From the NCBI GenBank assembly GCA_945952225.1, contig CAMFHP010000062.1, positions 1 to 48,763 of the forward strand: 48,763 nucleotides of DNA, written 5' to 3'. Below are positions 41,398 to 48,413 of this stretch, piece by piece. How positions within the stretch are numbered: the stretch's first letter is position 1; every line of letters starts with the position of its first letter. Under the pieces are notes generated by a model. The model saw only the letters and a program-made list of their open reading frames with translations, was not told the origin of the DNA and did no database searches. This DNA is from an uncultured Myxococcaceae bacterium (GTDB lineage: Bacteria > Myxococcota_A > Polyangia > Polyangiales > Ga0077539). The translations under genes were made by a program, and so were the position numbers.

Positions 41398-43059
41398 ATG
41401 CGACGCCCATCCCTGCTGGCGATTCCCGTTGCGATCTTCGCGGCGTACGCGCTCGAAGCGTGCGGTGCGCGCTCCTCGCTGAAGGAGCCCGACGCGGCCC
41501 TCGACGCGCCCGACGTGTTCGATGCGCCCGATGCGTTCGACGCGCCCGATGTGTTCGACGCACCCGACGTGCGTGATGTGCCCGACGTGCCCGACGTTCG
41601 CGATGTGCCCGACGTGCCCGACGTTCGCGATGTGCCGCCGGTCGATGTGCCCGTGACGGTGCGCGCGGTGTGTCCCGCGTCGCAGCGTGCGGTGGAGACG
41701 CAGACCGTGAGCCTCGCGGGCAGCGGTGTGCACTCGCTGGGCCTTCCGCTCGCGTACGCGTGGACGATCGAGACCGCGCCGTCGGGGACGCCGTCGCCCA
41801 TGAGCGCCCTCACGGCGCCGGGCGCCTCGACGACGGGCCTGCGCCTCCTCACGGCGGGAACGTGGCGCGCGCGGCTCACGGTCACCGACCCCGCAGGACG
41901 CACGGACTCGTGTGTGACCGCGGTCGAAGCCGACGCCGCCATCGACCTCGTGTGCCCTGCGGACCAGTCGCGCTACCAGAGCGACACGGCGCTTCTCAAC
42001 GCCCGCGCCACGTCGCGTCTCGGCCGCGCGCTCACGTACCGCTGGACGATCATGCGACGCCCCACGGCGAGCATGACGGCAGTCGTTCCCGACACGGGAT
42101 CGCTCAACACGCGCATGGTGTGTGACCAGCTCGGGGACTACACCCTGCAGCTCACCGCGACCGATGCGGGCGGACTCTCGCGCTCCTGCAACACCAACGT
42201 GCACGTCGATCCCGACGTGCTCGCGACGTGCCCCGCGGATCAGGTGTCGGTGCCCTTCAGCACGATCAACCTCGCGGGCGTGGGCTCGTCGCGCCTCGGG
42301 CGTCCGCTCACCTACCAATGGACCACGGAGTCGGCGCCGCCCACGTCGACGGCCTCGCTCGCGAACGCGACCTCGCCGACGGCGCGCTTCACCTTCGACG
42401 TGGCGGGTGACTTCGTGTGGCGGCTCACCGTGGCCAACGATCGGGGCAACCGCGCGTCGTGCACCACGCGTGCGTTCTCGCGCTCCGACGAGGCCATTCG
42501 CGTCGAGGCCGTGTGGAACGTCGACCGCTCGTGCCGCTCGTGCAACGCGCAGGGCGGCGGCATCGACATCGACCTGCACCTCGCCGACCTCTCGCGCTCC
42601 ATGGGCCGGTGGGCGTCGTTCGCGCCCGACAACGCCGACTGCTTCTACGCGAACTGCCGCTGCGACCGCGCGGTGGGCATGCTGTGTCCCGACGGGGTGC
42701 TCAACTGGGAGCCCGCGGGCGCCGTGAACAACCCGCAGCTCGACATCGACCACATCAGCGACCTGCCGGGCCCGGAGAACATCAACGTGACGCAGGCGCA
42801 GGCCGGGTCGCGCTTCGCCGTGGGCGTTCACTACTTCGGCGGCAGCGAGGCGACGCCGGTGATCGTGCGCGTGTACTGCGGCGGCGTCGTGGTGTTCGAG
42901 AGCGAGCGCGTGAGCCTCGCGCCCTCGGGCGGCGGCGACAACCCGCTGTGGAAGGTCGGCGAGATCACCGTCGGCGCCGACGGACGCGCGTGCGTGTTCA
43001 CGCGCTGCGGCCGCGCGGGAGCGCTCACGGAGTGCATCCGTCCCGAGGCGAGCTGGTGA
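41398..43059 (+). CDS. PKD/Ig-like repeat lipoprotein with Asp-rich linker
   Basis: 553 residues. The signal ends YALEAC (Cys about 22, then Gly). A linker of about 55 residues of DAPDVF/DVPDVR units follows. Three beta-sandwich repeats of about 95 residues (about 90-370) each begin with a C-P-A motif (VCPASQ, VCPADQ, TCPADQ) and carry YAWTIE/YRWTIM/YQWTTE, LTVTD or LTATD strands: a PKD/Ig-like pattern. A C-terminal Cys-rich domain follows (CRSCNAQGGGIDIDLHL, CFYANCRCDRA). It is displayed outside the cell; the target is unknown. Confidence 0.85.
   Translation: MRRPSLLAIPVAIFAAYALEACGARSSLKEPDAALDAPDVFDAPDAFDAPDVFDAPDVRDVPDVPDVRDVPDVPDVRDVPPVDVPVTVRAVCPASQRAVETQTVSLAGSGVHSLGLPLAYAWTIETAPSGTPSPMSALTAPGASTTGLRLLTAGTWRARLTVTDPAGRTDSCVTAVEADAAIDLVCPADQSRYQSDTALLNARATSRLGRALTYRWTIMRRPTASMTAVVPDTGSLNTRMVCDQLGDYTLQLTATDAGGLSRSCNTNVHVDPDVLATCPADQVSVPFSTINLAGVGSSRLGRPLTYQWTTESAPPTSTASLANATSPTARFTFDVAGDFVWRLTVANDRGNRASCTTRAFSRSDEAIRVEAVWNVDRSCRSCNAQGGGIDIDLHLADLSRSMGRWASFAPDNADCFYANCRCDRAVGMLCPDGVLNWEPAGAVNNPQLDIDHISDLPGPENINVTQAQAGSRFAVGVHYFGGSEATPVIVRVYCGGVVVFESERVSLAPSGGGDNPLWKVGEITVGADGRACVFTRCGRAGALTECIRPEASW
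41503..41634 (+). repeat. In-frame short tandem repeats encoding the D-rich linker
   Basis: 18-bp units encoding DAPDVF-like hexapeptides give way to a perfect 27-bp tandem (41575-41601 and 41602-41628) encoding DVPDVPDVR. The sequence is long enough and similar enough to slip, which would change linker length without breaking the frame. Confidence 0.8.
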
Positions 43060-43111
43060 CGCGCGCGACGTTCTCTTCGAACACAATTCCCCTCACGGTG
43101 TCGACGAACGC

Positions 43112-44002
43112 ATGAAGATCCGAACGACCCTCCTCGCAGCGATGGTGAGCCTCTCCGCGTGTCAGTCGCGCCCCGATCCGGCCATCGGTCGGGCTGCGGT
43201 GGCCAAGGCCCGCGAGCACGTGAACGAAGGCCGCGACGGCGTCGAGCGCCTGGCCCGCGGGTTCTCCGAGGTGATCGACAAGGTCGCGCGCGCCATGGGC
43301 CCCACGATGGCCGAAGCGACGAACGTGGCCCGCGTGCGCAACCGCCTCCGCCTCGACATGCACGACGAGCGGAGCGAGATCGGTCGCGACCTCACGCTCT
43401 ATCCCACGTGGTTCCTCGCGGCGGCGGGCACCGATGGGAAGGGCATCGCCGGAGACCGCGCGCCGGAGAACGACTTTCTCCCCGGACGCGACCTCGCGGG
43501 GGCCTTTCCGTGTGTGCGCGCGGCGCTGCAGGGCACCGGGGGAACGTGCGTCGGCGAGATGTCGTCGGGCGAGGGACAGGCCCCGCGCGTGTACCTCGTG
43601 ACGGCCCATCCGACGCGGGCTGCGGAGGGCGCGCCGGTGAACGGTGTGATCGTCGGTGCGATCACGTACGGGCGCCTCGCGAAGGCCGTCCGCGAGCTGC
43701 TGAACCTCCGCACCGCGCAGGACCACGCGCAGCTCTACGTGGGCCTCTGGTACGACGGACGGATGATCCCCTCGGGCACGCGCGACAACGACGTGGTGGC
43801 CGCGTACCTCGTGCCCGACAGCCTGCTCCCGCGCGTGCCCCGCGACCTCGACGCGCGCGTCACCGCGGGAAACGGGAGCGCCACGTTCCAGTTCGACGAG
43901 AACAACGGACAGATGCAGTGGGGCGCGGCCGCGGGTCGGGTTCCTTCGCTCGGCGATCGCACGTCGCTCGTGGTGTTCCGCACGTCGCTCGGCGGCCGCT
44001 GA
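43112..44002 (+). CDS. Lipoprotein with cache-like sensory domain (tentative)
   Basis: 296 residues. The signal ends MVSLSAC (Cys about 17, next residue Gln). A helical region (about 25-90: AREHVNEGRDGVERLARG) precedes a mixed alpha/beta domain with AAAGTDGKGIAGD, LPGRDLAGAFPCVRAAL, VNGVIVGAITYGRLAKAV and a late VVFRTSL strand. The order resembles periplasmic cache folds, but no known signature was matched with certainty. There is no TM or output domain, so any signalling would need a partner. It starts 52 bases after the PKD lipoprotein; no Shine-Dalgarno sequence was found. Confidence 0.7.
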   Translation: MKIRTTLLAAMVSLSACQSRPDPAIGRAAVAKAREHVNEGRDGVERLARGFSEVIDKVARAMGPTMAEATNVARVRNRLRLDMHDERSEIGRDLTLYPTWFLAAAGTDGKGIAGDRAPENDFLPGRDLAGAFPCVRAALQGTGGTCVGEMSSGEGQAPRVYLVTAHPTRAAEGAPVNGVIVGAITYGRLAKAVRELLNLRTAQDHAQLYVGLWYDGRMIPSGTRDNDVVAAYLVPDSLLPRVPRDLDARVTAGNGSATFQFDENNGQMQWGAAAGRVPSLGDRTSLVVFRTSLGGR

Positions 44003-44017
44003 CCGCGACGGCTTCGC

Positions 44018-44935
44018 TCAACCCTGCGTCATGCGCGCGAGGGCCTCACGCAGTGCCGCGAGCTCGTCGGCCATGCGCGCGGCTTCGGCCTTCGCAGCGT
44101 CACGTTCCCGCTCCAAATGCGCGCGTCGCGCCTGCTCCTCGGCACGCGCGGCTTCGGCGCGCTCCCGCTCGGCTTCGGCACGCGCACGCTCGGCTTCGGC
44201 CTGCTCCCTTCGCGCCTGCTCTTCGGCACGCTCCGCTTCCGCGCGCTCCCGCTCCGCTTCGGCCTGCTCCCTTCGCGCTTCGGCGCGCTCGACCTCGACC
44301 TGCGCGCGTTCGGACTCTGTGGGCCAGAGGTGCACACCCTCGGCGTCGTCGGCGATGCGCAGGCGCATGCCCTCGTCGGTGATCACCAGCCACGCGCCGA
44401 GCTCGGGGCTGTGGCACGGGCCATCGCCGCGATAGAGCTGACGGAAGGTGCCGTGCTCGTCACGGCGCCAGAGCTGAAGGCGGAAGGGGCCGCCGTGCAC
44501 CTTCGGTCCGTAGCGCTTCGGATCGAACACCCAGAGCTCAGTGGTGCCGCTCGCCGCGAACTGATCCGGCGCGGTGACGTAGTCCTTCGTGGCGGTGCTG
44601 CGGCTCACCACTTCGACGGCGATGCGCGGCGGTGCGTGACCGGGCTCCCAGAGGCACACGCTCGACGTGTGTTCCCCGTCGGGGGGCGGCGGGATGTACA
44701 CCGTCATGTCGGGGTCGACGCCGATCTTCCAGCGCGCCTTCTCCCACCGGAGCGCGACATTGCTCGCAATGAGCGCATCGATGCGAGCACGCGATGCCCA
44801 CGCACGGAGCACCAACCTCAACGCCTCGATGATCGCGTCATGCCATGCAGTCTCCGGCACGTTCTGCTCCTCCAGCTCCCAGCTCGCGTCGGCGTCGGGG
44901 ACCTCGTACGCCACGGTGACCTTCTCTCCCGCCAT
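44018..44935 (-). CDS. Uma2 family endonuclease-like protein with C-terminal coiled coil
   Basis: 305 residues. The N-terminal 200 residues match Uma2/DUF820: VPDADAS, VGVDPDM-type DPDMTVYIPPP, IAVEVVSRSTATKDY and GTTELWVFDPKRYGP. Uma2 is a PD-(D/E)xK-fold family usually called nuclease-like, with few tested members. The last 100 residues are a highly charged coiled coil of E/R/A heptads (QAEAERERAEAERAEEQARR, then a second cycle), unlike a plain Uma2 of about 190 residues. A -10-like TAGCGT 6 nt before the ATG replaces a Shine-Dalgarno sequence. The gene is convergent with the lipoprotein at 44002. Confidence 0.85.
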   Translation of the reverse strand: MAGEKVTVAYEVPDADASWELEEQNVPETAWHDAIIEALRLVLRAWASRARIDALIASNVALRWEKARWKIGVDPDMTVYIPPPPDGEHTSSVCLWEPGHAPPRIAVEVVSRSTATKDYVTAPDQFAASGTTELWVFDPKRYGPKVHGGPFRLQLWRRDEHGTFRQLYRGDGPCHSPELGAWLVITDEGMRLRIADDAEGVHLWPTESERAQVEVERAEARREQAEAERERAEAERAEEQARREQAEAERARAEAERERAEAARAEEQARRAHLERERDAAKAEAARMADELAALREALARMTQG

Positions 44936-44941
44936 GGCGCG

Positions 44942-44947
44942 ACGCTA
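44942..44947 (-). promoter_or_regulatory. Candidate leaderless -10 (TAGCGT) of the Uma2 gene
   Basis: On the minus strand TAGCGT is followed by CGCGCC and ATG, giving the identical 15-mer found before the histidine phosphatase gene at 5354-5368. No Shine-Dalgarno sequence or -35 was found. Confidence 0.5.
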
Positions 44948-44969
44948 TCACAGCGCCGACGGGGCTTCG

Positions 44970-45200
44970 TGCGCGCCGAGCGGGGGGCTCCCGTGCGCTC
45001 GACGCCGTGTCGTGCGCCTTCGCGTTCGACACACCCCGAGCAGCGCCCGACTCCCCTCGCAGCGCGGTGTGCTCGGTGCCAGGCGACGTCGGCTCGGTGC
45101 GCTGCGCGTGATGGTCTCGCGCCTTCGAGTGGGGCTCCCTCGACAGCGACGGGGGCTCGGCGGGCAGCGCCGGGTGCTCCCAACGATGAGAAATCGGCTC
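44970..45200. repeat. Array of eleven 21-bp imperfect repeats, heptapeptide-coding on the minus strand
   Basis: Reading the minus strand from 45200, most units begin GAGCC or GAGCA and are exactly 21 bp, with seven-residue translations such as EPISHRW, EHPALPA, EPPSLSR, EPHSKAR, EPTSPGT, EHTALRG. The consensus is E-(P/H)-x-(S/A)-x3. An ATG at 45213-45215 with a purine tract upstream opens this frame, which stays open to 44838, overlapping the Uma2 gene. It could be a small repeat-protein gene or a minisatellite; I do not annotate a CDS. It fills most of the 377-bp Uma2-FKBP gap (44936-45312), which otherwise holds only the Uma2 -10 element. Confidence 0.7.
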
Positions 45201-45312
45201 GGTGCGAGCCGACATCTGCTCTTTCTTGCAGATCGTCGCTTGCGTTCCTGGCGCCCAACGTGTGGGCGCGCGTGGACACCCCGACCACCGCCGTGCGACG
45301 GTCGCGCGCACC

Positions 45313-45642
45313 ATGGCAGCAGAGCTCATCATCGAGGATCTTCAGGTCGGCACCGGCGACGAGGCCGTCGCGGGTCGCAACGTCGTCGTGCACTACACGG
45401 GCACGCTCACCGACGGTCGCAAGTTCGACTCGTCGCACGATCGCGGACAGCCCTTCTCGTTTCCGCTCGGCGCGGGGCGCGTGATCCAGGGCTGGGATCG
45501 GGGCGTCGCAGGGATGCGCGTCGGCGGCCGTCGCAAGCTCACGATCCCGTCGGAGCTCGGATACGGCGCGCGCGGCTTCTCGGGGCTCATTCCCCCCAAC
45601 GCCACGCTGCTCTTCGAAGTGGAGCTGCTCGCCGTTCGTTGA
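45313..45642 (+). CDS. FKBP-type peptidyl-prolyl cis-trans isomerase
   Basis: 109 residues, the size of a minimal FKBP domain. Core motifs: VVVHYTGTLTDGRKFDSS (about 25-42), FPLGAGRVIQGWDRGV (about 50-65), RRKLTIPSELGYGARG, and the closing IPPNATLLFEVELLAV. Active-site aromatics (Tyr in HYTG, Phe in KFDSS, Trp in GWD, Tyr in LGYG, Phe in LLFEV) are present, so it should be active in proline isomerisation in the cytoplasm. No signal peptide. It is convergent with the YbjN-like gene. Confidence 0.95.
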   Translation: MAAELIIEDLQVGTGDEAVAGRNVVVHYTGTLTDGRKFDSSHDRGQPFSFPLGAGRVIQGWDRGVAGMRVGGRRKLTIPSELGYGARGFSGLIPPNATLLFEVELLAVR

Positions 45643-45670
45643 GGTGTGAAGGATTCCCCGTCGCGGTCGC

Positions 45671-46279
45671 TCAGTGCGGCGCCGCGATGGGAGACATTCC
45701 CTGTCCGTTGGCGACGGGCGCCGTCGGGGGCGCGGCGGTCTCGCCCACGGGGCCGCCGGTGAGGTGCGAGACCTCTTCGGCGTAGCGGTCTCCGAGGCGG
45801 AGCACCGTGCGCACGACCCCGCGGAACGCGCGCCGGTCGAAGTTCGAATCGGTGTTGAGCACCGCGCCGAGACGCACCTCGCCGGAGCGCGACGACCATT
45901 CGAGCTTTCCGATGAGCATCTCCCAGTTCATCTCGGCGAAGCGGCGCCAGGCCTGGTTCGCGTTGGCCGACTCGGCGCGCAGCGTCGCGTAGTGATCGAG
46001 GTACGCGTACACGGTGTCGGTCTGGTCGTTGTACTCCAGCACCAGCGTGTACCGACGCGGCGTGGCCGTGACCTGACCCGGTGACACCTGCGCGCTCGCC
46101 ACCGCGCGGCACACACCCGACGTGGCGCTCACCGCGGCGCACTGGGCCGTGAGCCCCATGGCCTGAAGCTCCGCGCGCATCTGGTTGAAGTACCGCGGGT
46201 CGGTCTGCGCCGTCGCCACCGAGGGCGCCGCCACCGCGAGCACCGAGAAGATCGCACCGAGAACGTGTCGCCTGCTCAT
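45671..46279 (-). CDS. Secreted YbjN-like protein
   Basis: 202 residues. A Sec signal (about 1-25, SVATAQ/TD) precedes a domain with LVLEYNDQTDTVYAYLDHYATL, QAWRRFAEMNWEMLIGKLEWSSRSGEVRLGA and FRGVVRTVLRLGDRYAEEV. This resembles YbjN/T3SS-chaperone-like folds. Function unknown. It follows the thiE-like gene by 16 bases, so it may be part of the thiamine transcript or simply read through. Confidence 0.75.
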   Translation of the reverse strand: MSRRHVLGAIFSVLAVAAPSVATAQTDPRYFNQMRAELQAMGLTAQCAAVSATSGVCRAVASAQVSPGQVTATPRRYTLVLEYNDQTDTVYAYLDHYATLRAESANANQAWRRFAEMNWEMLIGKLEWSSRSGEVRLGAVLNTDSNFDRRAFRGVVRTVLRLGDRYAEEVSHLTGGPVGETAAPPTAPVANGQGMSPIAAPH

Positions 46280-46295
46280 CGCGGCCGAGGTGTTC

Positions 46296-46940
46296 TCACC
46301 AATGCGCCGTCGCGGTCAATCCTGCGGCATCGAGCGCGGCCGCCAGCGTCGCGCAGGCCCGCGCGGGATCGTCGCCGTCGAGCAGCGCCCGTCGCACGGC
46401 CACGCCGCGCGCGCCCGCCTGCACTGCCGCGCGCACGTCGTCGACGGTCGTGATGCCACCGAGCGCGATCACGGGCTTCGAAGCAGCGCGTGCGACGAGC
46501 GCCGCGAGCCCGTCGCGTCTGAGGGGAGCGTTCTTGCCTTCGACCGCGCCGAAGGGGCTCACCACGAGCGCGTTCGCCTCGGTCGCGCGGGTCACGCCCG
46601 TCGCGTCGTGCACGGCGACGGAGACGCGCAACGCGGGTGCGAGACGGTGCACGTCGACGGGGCGAAGTGCGCGCTCGGGGAGGTGCACCGCGTCGGCCTC
46701 GCAGCACACGGCGACGTCGACGCGATCGCCCACGACGAGCGGGCACGCGGCGCGCGCGGTGACGTCACGAAGCGCGTGGGCGAGGGCGAGGAGCGGGGCC
46801 GCGGAGTGTCCGTGCGGGCTGCGGAGCCACACCGTCGCGGGTGCTGCGGCGAGGGCTGCGGAGACGCGCGTGACGAGGGTGTCGGCTGCGCACGCGCCCA
46901 CGTCGGCGCAGAGCCAGAACGGGCGCAGCGGGAAGGTCAT
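46296..46940 (-). CDS. ThiE/TenI-like thiamine phosphate synthase family protein
   Basis: 214 residues. A TIM-barrel fold of the ThiE/TenI type is suggested by VGDRVDVAVCCEADAVHLPE (about 70-90), VAVHDATGVTRA and PVIALGGITTVDDVRA (about 160-175). Two catalytic spots are unusual: the usual QLREK block reads WLRSP, lacking the Lys, and the phosphate-loop GPVFPT...K reads SPFGAVEGK. TenI paralogues have lost synthase residues, so this could be TenI-like rather than an active ThiE. Its ATG overlaps the stop of the small TPR-like gene by four bases (ATGA). Confidence 0.78.
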   Translation of the reverse strand: MTFPLRPFWLCADVGACAADTLVTRVSAALAAAPATVWLRSPHGHSAAPLLALAHALRDVTARAACPLVVGDRVDVAVCCEADAVHLPERALRPVDVHRLAPALRVSVAVHDATGVTRATEANALVVSPFGAVEGKNAPLRRDGLAALVARAASKPVIALGGITTVDDVRAAVQAGARGVAVRRALLDGDDPARACATLAAALDAAGLTATAHW

Positions 46941-47176
46941 CGCGGGGCGAGGGCGAGGCGCGCGCGCTCGGCCTGACGCGAGGTGGGAAAGCGGTCGATG
47001 AGGTAGCGCAGGGTCTCGTCGCGGGCGGCGGTGTTGCCCTGCGCGGCGAAGCGCTCGGAGAGCTGCCAGAGGGCGTCGGCGGGAGACTCCTCGCGGGCGA
47101 GCTCGGGCTGCGCGCGCGAGGGACACTGGAGCGGCGCCGCAACTCCGAGCGCGCAGAGGCAGAGCAGCGCGCGCAT
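46937..47176 (-). CDS. Small secreted TPR-like protein inside the thiamine cluster
   Basis: 79 residues. A signal-like N-terminus (LLCLCALGVAAPLQ) is followed by a single TPR/BamD-like helical hairpin (ALWQLSERFAAQGNTAARDETLRYLIDRFP). It begins two bases after the thiG stop and overlaps the thiE-like start by four bases, so it is translated with them. A secreted protein in this place is odd for a cytoplasmic pathway. No known thiamine protein is similar as far as I can see. Confidence 0.65.
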   Translation of the reverse strand: MRALLCLCALGVAAPLQCPSRAQPELAREESPADALWQLSERFAAQGNTAARDETLRYLIDRFPTSRQAERARLALAPR

Positions 47177-47178
47177 CG

Positions 47179-47985
47179 TCACTCGATGGCGAGCGTCGAG
47201 GGAGAGGCCGCGGCGGCGATGGTGCCTTCGAGGGGCGAGCTCGCGTTGGCGTACATCTTCGCGGGCATGCGTCCGGCGGTGAACGCGAGGCGTCCGGCTT
47301 CGACGGCGAGCTTCATCGCGTGGGCCATGCGAACCGGGTCCTTCGCGGCGGCGATGGCGGTGTTCATCAGCACGCCGTCGGCGCCGAGCTCCATCGCGAT
47401 GGCCGCGTCGCTGGCCGTTCCAACGCCCGCGTCGACGATCACGGGGACCTTCACGGTCTCCATGAGAATGCGGAGGTTGTAGGGGTTGCGAATGCCCAGG
47501 CCCGAGCCGATGGGGGCGCCGAGGGGCATCACCGCGGGGCATCCCACGTCGACGAGCTTGCGCGCCACGATGGGGTCGTCGTTGGTGTACGGGAGCACGA
47601 AGAAGCCCTCCTTCACGAGCACCTTCGCGGCCACGACGAGGGCCTCGGTGTCGGGAAAGAGGGTCTTCGCGTCGCCGATCACTTCGAGCTTCACGAGGTC
47701 GGTGCCCGCGGCCTCGCGCGCGAGGCGCGCCGTGCGGATGGCCTCTTCCGCGGTGTAGCAGGCGGCGGTGTTGGGCAGGAGCTCCACCCCCTCGTCGCGG
47801 AGCATGCCGAGGAGCGATCCCTCGCCGGTCTCCGAGAGGTTCACGCGGCGCACGGCGACGGTGACCACGCGCGCGCCCGACGCGCGGATCGCGTCGCGAC
47901 ACTGGGCCACGCTCGCGTACTTGCCGGTGCCGATGAAGAGCCGCGACGAGAACGTGCGGCCGCCGATCACGAGGGTGTCATTCAT
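47179..47985 (-). CDS. thiG: Thiazole synthase ThiG
   Basis: 268 residues with close family agreement: [50 protein letters not shown] with the Schiff-base Lys about 98, [27 protein letters not shown] and [15 protein letters not shown]. It condenses deoxyxylulose phosphate, ThiS-thiocarboxylate and dehydroglycine into the thiazole phosphate. It follows thiS by 42 bases on the same strand; no thiH or thiO is in this window, so the dehydroglycine source is elsewhere. GAAGG lies about ten bases before the ATG. Confidence 0.96.
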   Translation of the reverse strand: MNDTLVIGGRTFSSRLFIGTGKYASVAQCRDAIRASGARVVTVAVRRVNLSETGEGSLLGMLRDEGVELLPNTAACYTAEEAIRTARLAREAAGTDLVKLEVIGDAKTLFPDTEALVVAAKVLVKEGFFVLPYTNDDPIVARKLVDVGCPAVMPLGAPIGSGLGIRNPYNLRILMETVKVPVIVDAGVGTASDAAIAMELGADGVLMNTAIAAAKDPVRMAHAMKLAVEAGRLAFTAGRMPAKMYANASSPLEGTIAAAASPSTLAIE

Positions 47986-48027
47986 CTTCGATCTGCCTTC
48001 GGTGCGTGGGGGAGGGAGCCGGTGCGC

Positions 48028-48240
48028 TCAGCCGCCGCCGACGAGGCGCACCACTTCGAGGGCGTCTCCGTCGGCGAGGGCTTCGGTCGCGTGGCGCGCA
48101 CGTGGAACGAGTTCGAGGTTGCGCTCGACCGCCGCGGTGCCCTTCACGCCGATCGCGTCGAGCAGGTCGCGCACCGTGCTCCCCGCGGGAATCTCCCGCG
48201 CCTCGCCGTTCACCGTGACTCGCATGAGGGGACGTTCCAT
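48028..48240 (-). CDS. thiS: Sulfur carrier protein ThiS
   Basis: 70 residues with the ThiS pattern MRVTVNGE...[12 protein letters not shown]...[10 protein letters not shown]...[13 protein letters not shown]. The C-terminal Gly-Gly is the site of adenylation and thiocarboxylation. AAGGAG lies 14 bases before ATG 48240; a second ATG at 48225 gives a protein starting exactly at the conserved strand and is possible. It is the first gene of the minus-strand thiamine run. Confidence 0.9.
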   Translation of the reverse strand: MERPLMRVTVNGEAREIPAGSTVRDLLDAIGVKGTAAVERNLELVPRARHATEALADGDALEVVRLVGGG

Positions 48241-48296
48241 CGGACGCTCGGGTGCTCCTTCGCGCGACGGACTACACCACCGCGCGCCGCGCCGCG

Positions 48297-48332
48297 AGGG
48301 GCATCAGGTTGTTGACGGCCCGTCATGCCCCT
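48297..48332. promoter_or_regulatory. Perfect 8-bp inverted repeat in the thiS/right-edge gene divergent gap
   Basis: AGGGGCAT (48297-48304) and ATGCCCCT (48325-48332) are perfect inverted copies, with a smaller nested GACG/CGTC pair in the 20-nt loop. On the thiS strand it would form a stem about 57 nt upstream of the start. No THI-box CTGAGA is present, so it is not a recognisable TPP riboswitch; an operator is an alternative. Confidence 0.4.
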
Positions 48333-48413
48333 GCGAAGGTGCCCCGCGCTCGCAAACGTCCCGTCATTCACGCCGCACGCATCGCGTGCCGCGACCGCGA
48401 AAGGAACAGCATC

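Noticed and set aside
44838-45215. 125-codon minus-strand frame running through the 21-bp array
   Set aside because: It has a plausible start but its 3' end overlaps the Uma2 gene in a shadow frame; kept as a repeat with the coding option noted.
48241-48413. TPP riboswitch upstream of thiS
   Set aside because: The conserved THI-box CTGAGA is missing; only a simple inverted repeat is visible.
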